7,053 bases of DNA, taken from Candidatus Aminicenantota bacterium (lineage in GTDB: Bacteria > Acidobacteriota > UBA4820 > DSQY01). The position numbers and the translations under genes are program-made. The DNA lies in assembly GCA_027365515.1 (NCBI GenBank), contig DAHXMK010000155.1, forward strand, positions 1 through 7,053, written 5' to 3'. The notes under the pieces are model-generated. The model saw nothing but the letters and a program-made list of their open reading frames with translations, did no database searches and was not told where the DNA came from. The stretch's first letter is position 1. Each line of letters opens with the position of its first letter. Positions 6,004 to 7,053 of the stretch are shown here, piece after piece.

Positions 6004-6169
6004 ACCTAACAGCCTATTTTACATGGACACAGTCACGCTGCGGGTGACGCGGCTTCGAATGCTTCTCGCTCGGTAGCTTTTCCTAATAGCGGACCTTTTC
6101 GCTGTCATAGCCAGCGTGATTACTATGCTCGCCATCCCTTTGGGATGGCGCGTCCCGGCGCCGTTGGGC
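6004..6169 (+). other. Partial or degenerate attC-like region with several hairpins
   Basis: ACCTAAC (6004-6010) fits the left attC box and directly follows the lipoprotein stop. The only GTTRRRY downstream before the next gene is GTTGGGC (6163-6169); CCTAAC and GTTGGG pair with one G-T. The resulting length of 166 bp exceeds what is usual, and I cannot find paired L boxes. Inside are three inverted repeats: GTCAC/GTGAC (6032-6048), CGCTG/CAGCG (about 6100-6115), and a perfect 9-bp stem at 6130-6150. It may be a decayed or hybrid attC. A structured RNA is an alternative. Confidence 0.35.
6130..6150. repeat. Perfect 9-bp hairpin with 3-base loop
   Basis: CGCCATCCC pairs completely with GGGATGGCG around TTT. 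No run of T follows on either strand, so it is not a standard intrinsic terminator. It lies in the last third of the attC-like region after the lipoprotein gene and may form the tip of a longer folded structure. Confidence 0.8.
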
Positions 6170-6189
6170 CGAGCGAAAGGAGCGCAAGA

Positions 6190-6261
6190 ATGCATCGTAG
6201 GATTCTGCTTGTCTCAGGTCTCGCCGCATTAGCGTTTGACAAATCGGAATGGGGAGAATAG
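6190..6261 (+). pseudogene. Truncated signal-peptide gene, cut by the promoter repeat
   Basis: ATG 6190 has a near-ideal ribosome binding site (AAAGGAG 6176-6182, 7 bases away) and lies 20 bases after the GTTGGGC core, the usual place for a cassette gene. It encodes MHRRILLVSGLAALA, a convincing signal peptide start. At base 6232 the second copy of the 33-bp repeat begins, and the frame reads through it as FDKSEWGE to a TAG at 6259. Only 14 codons (the last ends at 6231) come from the original gene. The rest of that gene is not in the window, so I cannot say what it was. This reads as the left remnant of a third cassette. Confidence 0.5.
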
Positions 6262-6264
6262 AGT
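6232..6264 (+). repeat. 33-bp direct repeat, copy 2
   Basis: Identical to 4557-4589 over all 33 bases. Here the left neighbour is the beginning of a secreted-protein gene instead of the C-rich spacer. The lead from the repeat end to the next gene start is 91 bases here and 92 at copy 1 (to ATG 4682), and a GTTRRRY match (GTTGAAC, 6320-6326) lies exactly 56 bases past the repeat, as does GTTAGGC at copy 1. Confidence 0.92.
6236..6264 (+). promoter_or_regulatory. Second copy of the sigma70-type promoter
   Basis: TTGACA (6236-6241), a 17-bp spacer and TAGAGT (6259-6264), the same as at copy 1. It faces the membrane protein gene that starts about 92 bases downstream and should give that gene transcription independent of the upstream promoter. 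Confidence 0.62.
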
Positions 6265-6355
6265 CGGCGCATGGGAGCCATTGCTACCATTTTGCGGCTC
6301 ATACTTGGTCTGGTAGGGTGTTGAACGCAAGGTAAGGCGTCAGTCTGCCGATAGA

Positions 6356-6937
6356 TTGCTTGTGAGGGCGCTATTAGTGATCTTGTTAGCCATTATCATA
6401 GCCCTTTATGGGATCCAGGTTGTAGCTTTCTTAATGGCCTTGGTGTGTTGGCTTGGTGTGCGAAAACGCTGGTATCCCTTTTTCCTCTCCGGCCTCCCAC
6501 TAGCGCGCATAAAGCGGTCCGTTAGTAGAGAAACCATCAACTATTTCTATGATGACAAGCTATCCATGATTGGATACCACATCCAGTTTGTAACGCCTAG
6601 TAATGCTCTGTTTTACAGCAGCTCGTTTAGGCCATTTCCCGCAGTTCGCGGAAACATAAGCATTGGCTCACAATCAGTGTCGCTTCGTGCCTACTGGCCC
6701 GTTGCGCCGTTTCTCTTCCTGATGAGCCTGGCCGGGCGACTTTGCCTTTTGCCAGTGAGCCTTCATCTCCCGCTTGGTAGTGAAATAGCGTGCCTTGTGG
6801 CGTGGGGTATGCTTGCCGTGCTGTTGGCCATCTATTACGCCAAGCAACGCGCGACAATGAGACAGAAGGCCGATATTATTCTTGCCGCTATTGTTCGGCA
6901 GAACGAAGACAGGGTGGATAAGTTCAGATACATGTGA
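6356..6937 (+). CDS. Membrane protein of unknown function (193 aa)
   Basis: The protein has a long hydrophobic segment at residues 5-34, a soluble middle part (about 36-112) with an Arg/Lys-rich start and a Tyr/Phe-rich YFYDD region, then two hydrophobic segments near 115-133 and 141-163, and a charged C-terminal tail ending KFRYM. No family is recognised and no catalytic motif is seen. The start is uncertain: TTG 6356 is the first possible codon and GTG 6362 the next, and neither has a clear ribosome binding site; an AAGG at 6334-6337 is too far away. The frame upstream is open only back to 6317 and contains no other usual start. GC content is lower than in the left half, as for the other cassette-like genes. 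No RYYYAAC box follows its TGA, so it is not clearly a complete cassette. Confidence 0.65.
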   Translation: MLVRALLVILLAIIIALYGIQVVAFLMALVCWLGVRKRWYPFFLSGLPLARIKRSVSRETINYFYDDKLSMIGYHIQFVTPSNALFYSSSFRPFPAVRGNISIGSQSVSLRAYWPVAPFLFLMSLAGRLCLLPVSLHLPLGSEIACLVAWGMLAVLLAIYYAKQRATMRQKADIILAAIVRQNEDRVDKFRYM

Positions 6938-6956
6938 GACGGATGGGATAAGATTA

Positions 6957-6990
6957 GGGGGAAGCTGCGGAGCGAAAGGAGGCTTCCCCC
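6957..6990. repeat. 9-bp stem-loop after the membrane protein gene
   Basis: GGGGGAAGC (6957-6965) pairs perfectly with GCTTCCCCC (6982-6990) around a 16-base loop containing GAGCGAAAGGAG. It begins 19 bases after the stop codon. There is no T run after it, so a weak or factor-dependent transcript end is more likely than a classical terminator. The loop motif GAGCGAAAGGAG also occurs at 6171-6182, where it forms the ribosome binding site of the truncated gene. Confidence 0.7.
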
Positions 6991-7022
6991 GGTGCAGTGG
7001 AAATGTTGGCCAAAGGAGTTGT

Positions 7023-7053
7023 ATGGCGTCGCGCGTTTTGATGCCAGGGAACT
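7023..7053 (+). CDS. Possible start of a further gene (10 codons, runs off window)
   Basis: ATG 7023 follows AAAGGAG (7012-7018) with a 4-base gap and opens a frame reading MASRVLMPGN to the window end. GTTGGCC (7005-7011) just before it is one base off the GTTRRRY core, an arrangement like that before the truncated gene (GTTGGGC, then AAAGGAG, then ATG). Too little is present to name a product. Confidence 0.38.
   Translation, partial: MASRVLMPGN

Larger units (their letters stand above)
4646..6163 (+). mobile_element. Integron-type gene cassettes (two, no integrase in window)
   Basis: I take cassette junctions after the G of GTTRRRY cores at 4645, 5099 and 6163. Cassette one (4646-5099) carries the zinc-finger membrane protein and a clear attC. 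Cassette two (5100-6163) carries the lipoprotein and a weak attC. Supporting signs are the same gene orientation throughout, stop codons that fall in or within a few bases of RYYYAAC boxes, a next start 10-22 bases past the attC, low GC content, and products of unknown function. The first attC is convincing; the third boundary is weak. With no integrase in view this resembles a cluster of attC sites lacking an integrase, or the far end of a larger array. Confidence 0.6.

Overview
The window joins two unlike halves. Bases 1 to about 4400 are GC-rich (sampled lines near 70% GC) and hold a tightly packed leftward operon of chromosomal housekeeping type. Bases from about 4560 to the right end are poorer in GC (sampled lines 40-50%) and hold short rightward genes of unknown function. 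The operon content suggests a Gram-negative bacterium of the former Deltaproteobacteria: a heterodimeric ABC exporter, a stand-alone Smr protein, and the start of a HEAT-like gene resembling the DVU0298 family. That taxonomic guess is inference.

Left half (minus strand). Transcription should start near 4360. It passes through two ABC exporter half-transporters that overlap at a TAATG, then an Smr-domain protein whose GTG start overlaps the previous stop (GTGA). After 3 bases comes a fourth gene that runs off the window at base 1. The two ABC proteins are an asymmetric pair. The first carries Asp in place of the catalytic Glu and a canonical LSGGQ. The second carries the catalytic Glu but a degenerate ISQGE signature, so together they should form one full and one degenerate ATP site, as in MdlA/MdlB-like exporters.

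Boundary (4334-4681). This gene-free stretch holds 14 perfectly phased 7-bp units (GTGANTN-like, 4404-4501), a run of nine C, and a strong sigma70-type promoter on the plus strand (TTGACA, 17 bp, TAGAGT). Next comes a GTTAGGC core resembling an integron insertion point, with a 12-codon reading frame lying across it.

Right half (plus strand). I read this as part of an integron-type gene cassette array with no integrase in view. The first cassette encodes a small zinc-finger membrane protein. It ends in a well-formed 70-bp attC site (5036-5105) with paired R boxes, paired L boxes and one extrahelical base. The second encodes a Cys-rich lipoprotein and ends in a partial or degenerate attC (R'' at 6004). 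A third gene start with a strong ribosome binding site and signal peptide (6190) is cut after 14 codons by a second, exact copy of the 33-bp promoter repeat. About 92 bp after that copy a membrane protein gene begins (6356-6937). The window ends in a stem-loop and the likely start of another gene (7023).

The most interesting points are the attC-marked cassettes, the duplicated promoter element that heads both gene groups at nearly the same distance, the gene broken exactly at the second copy, and the heptamer array at the boundary.
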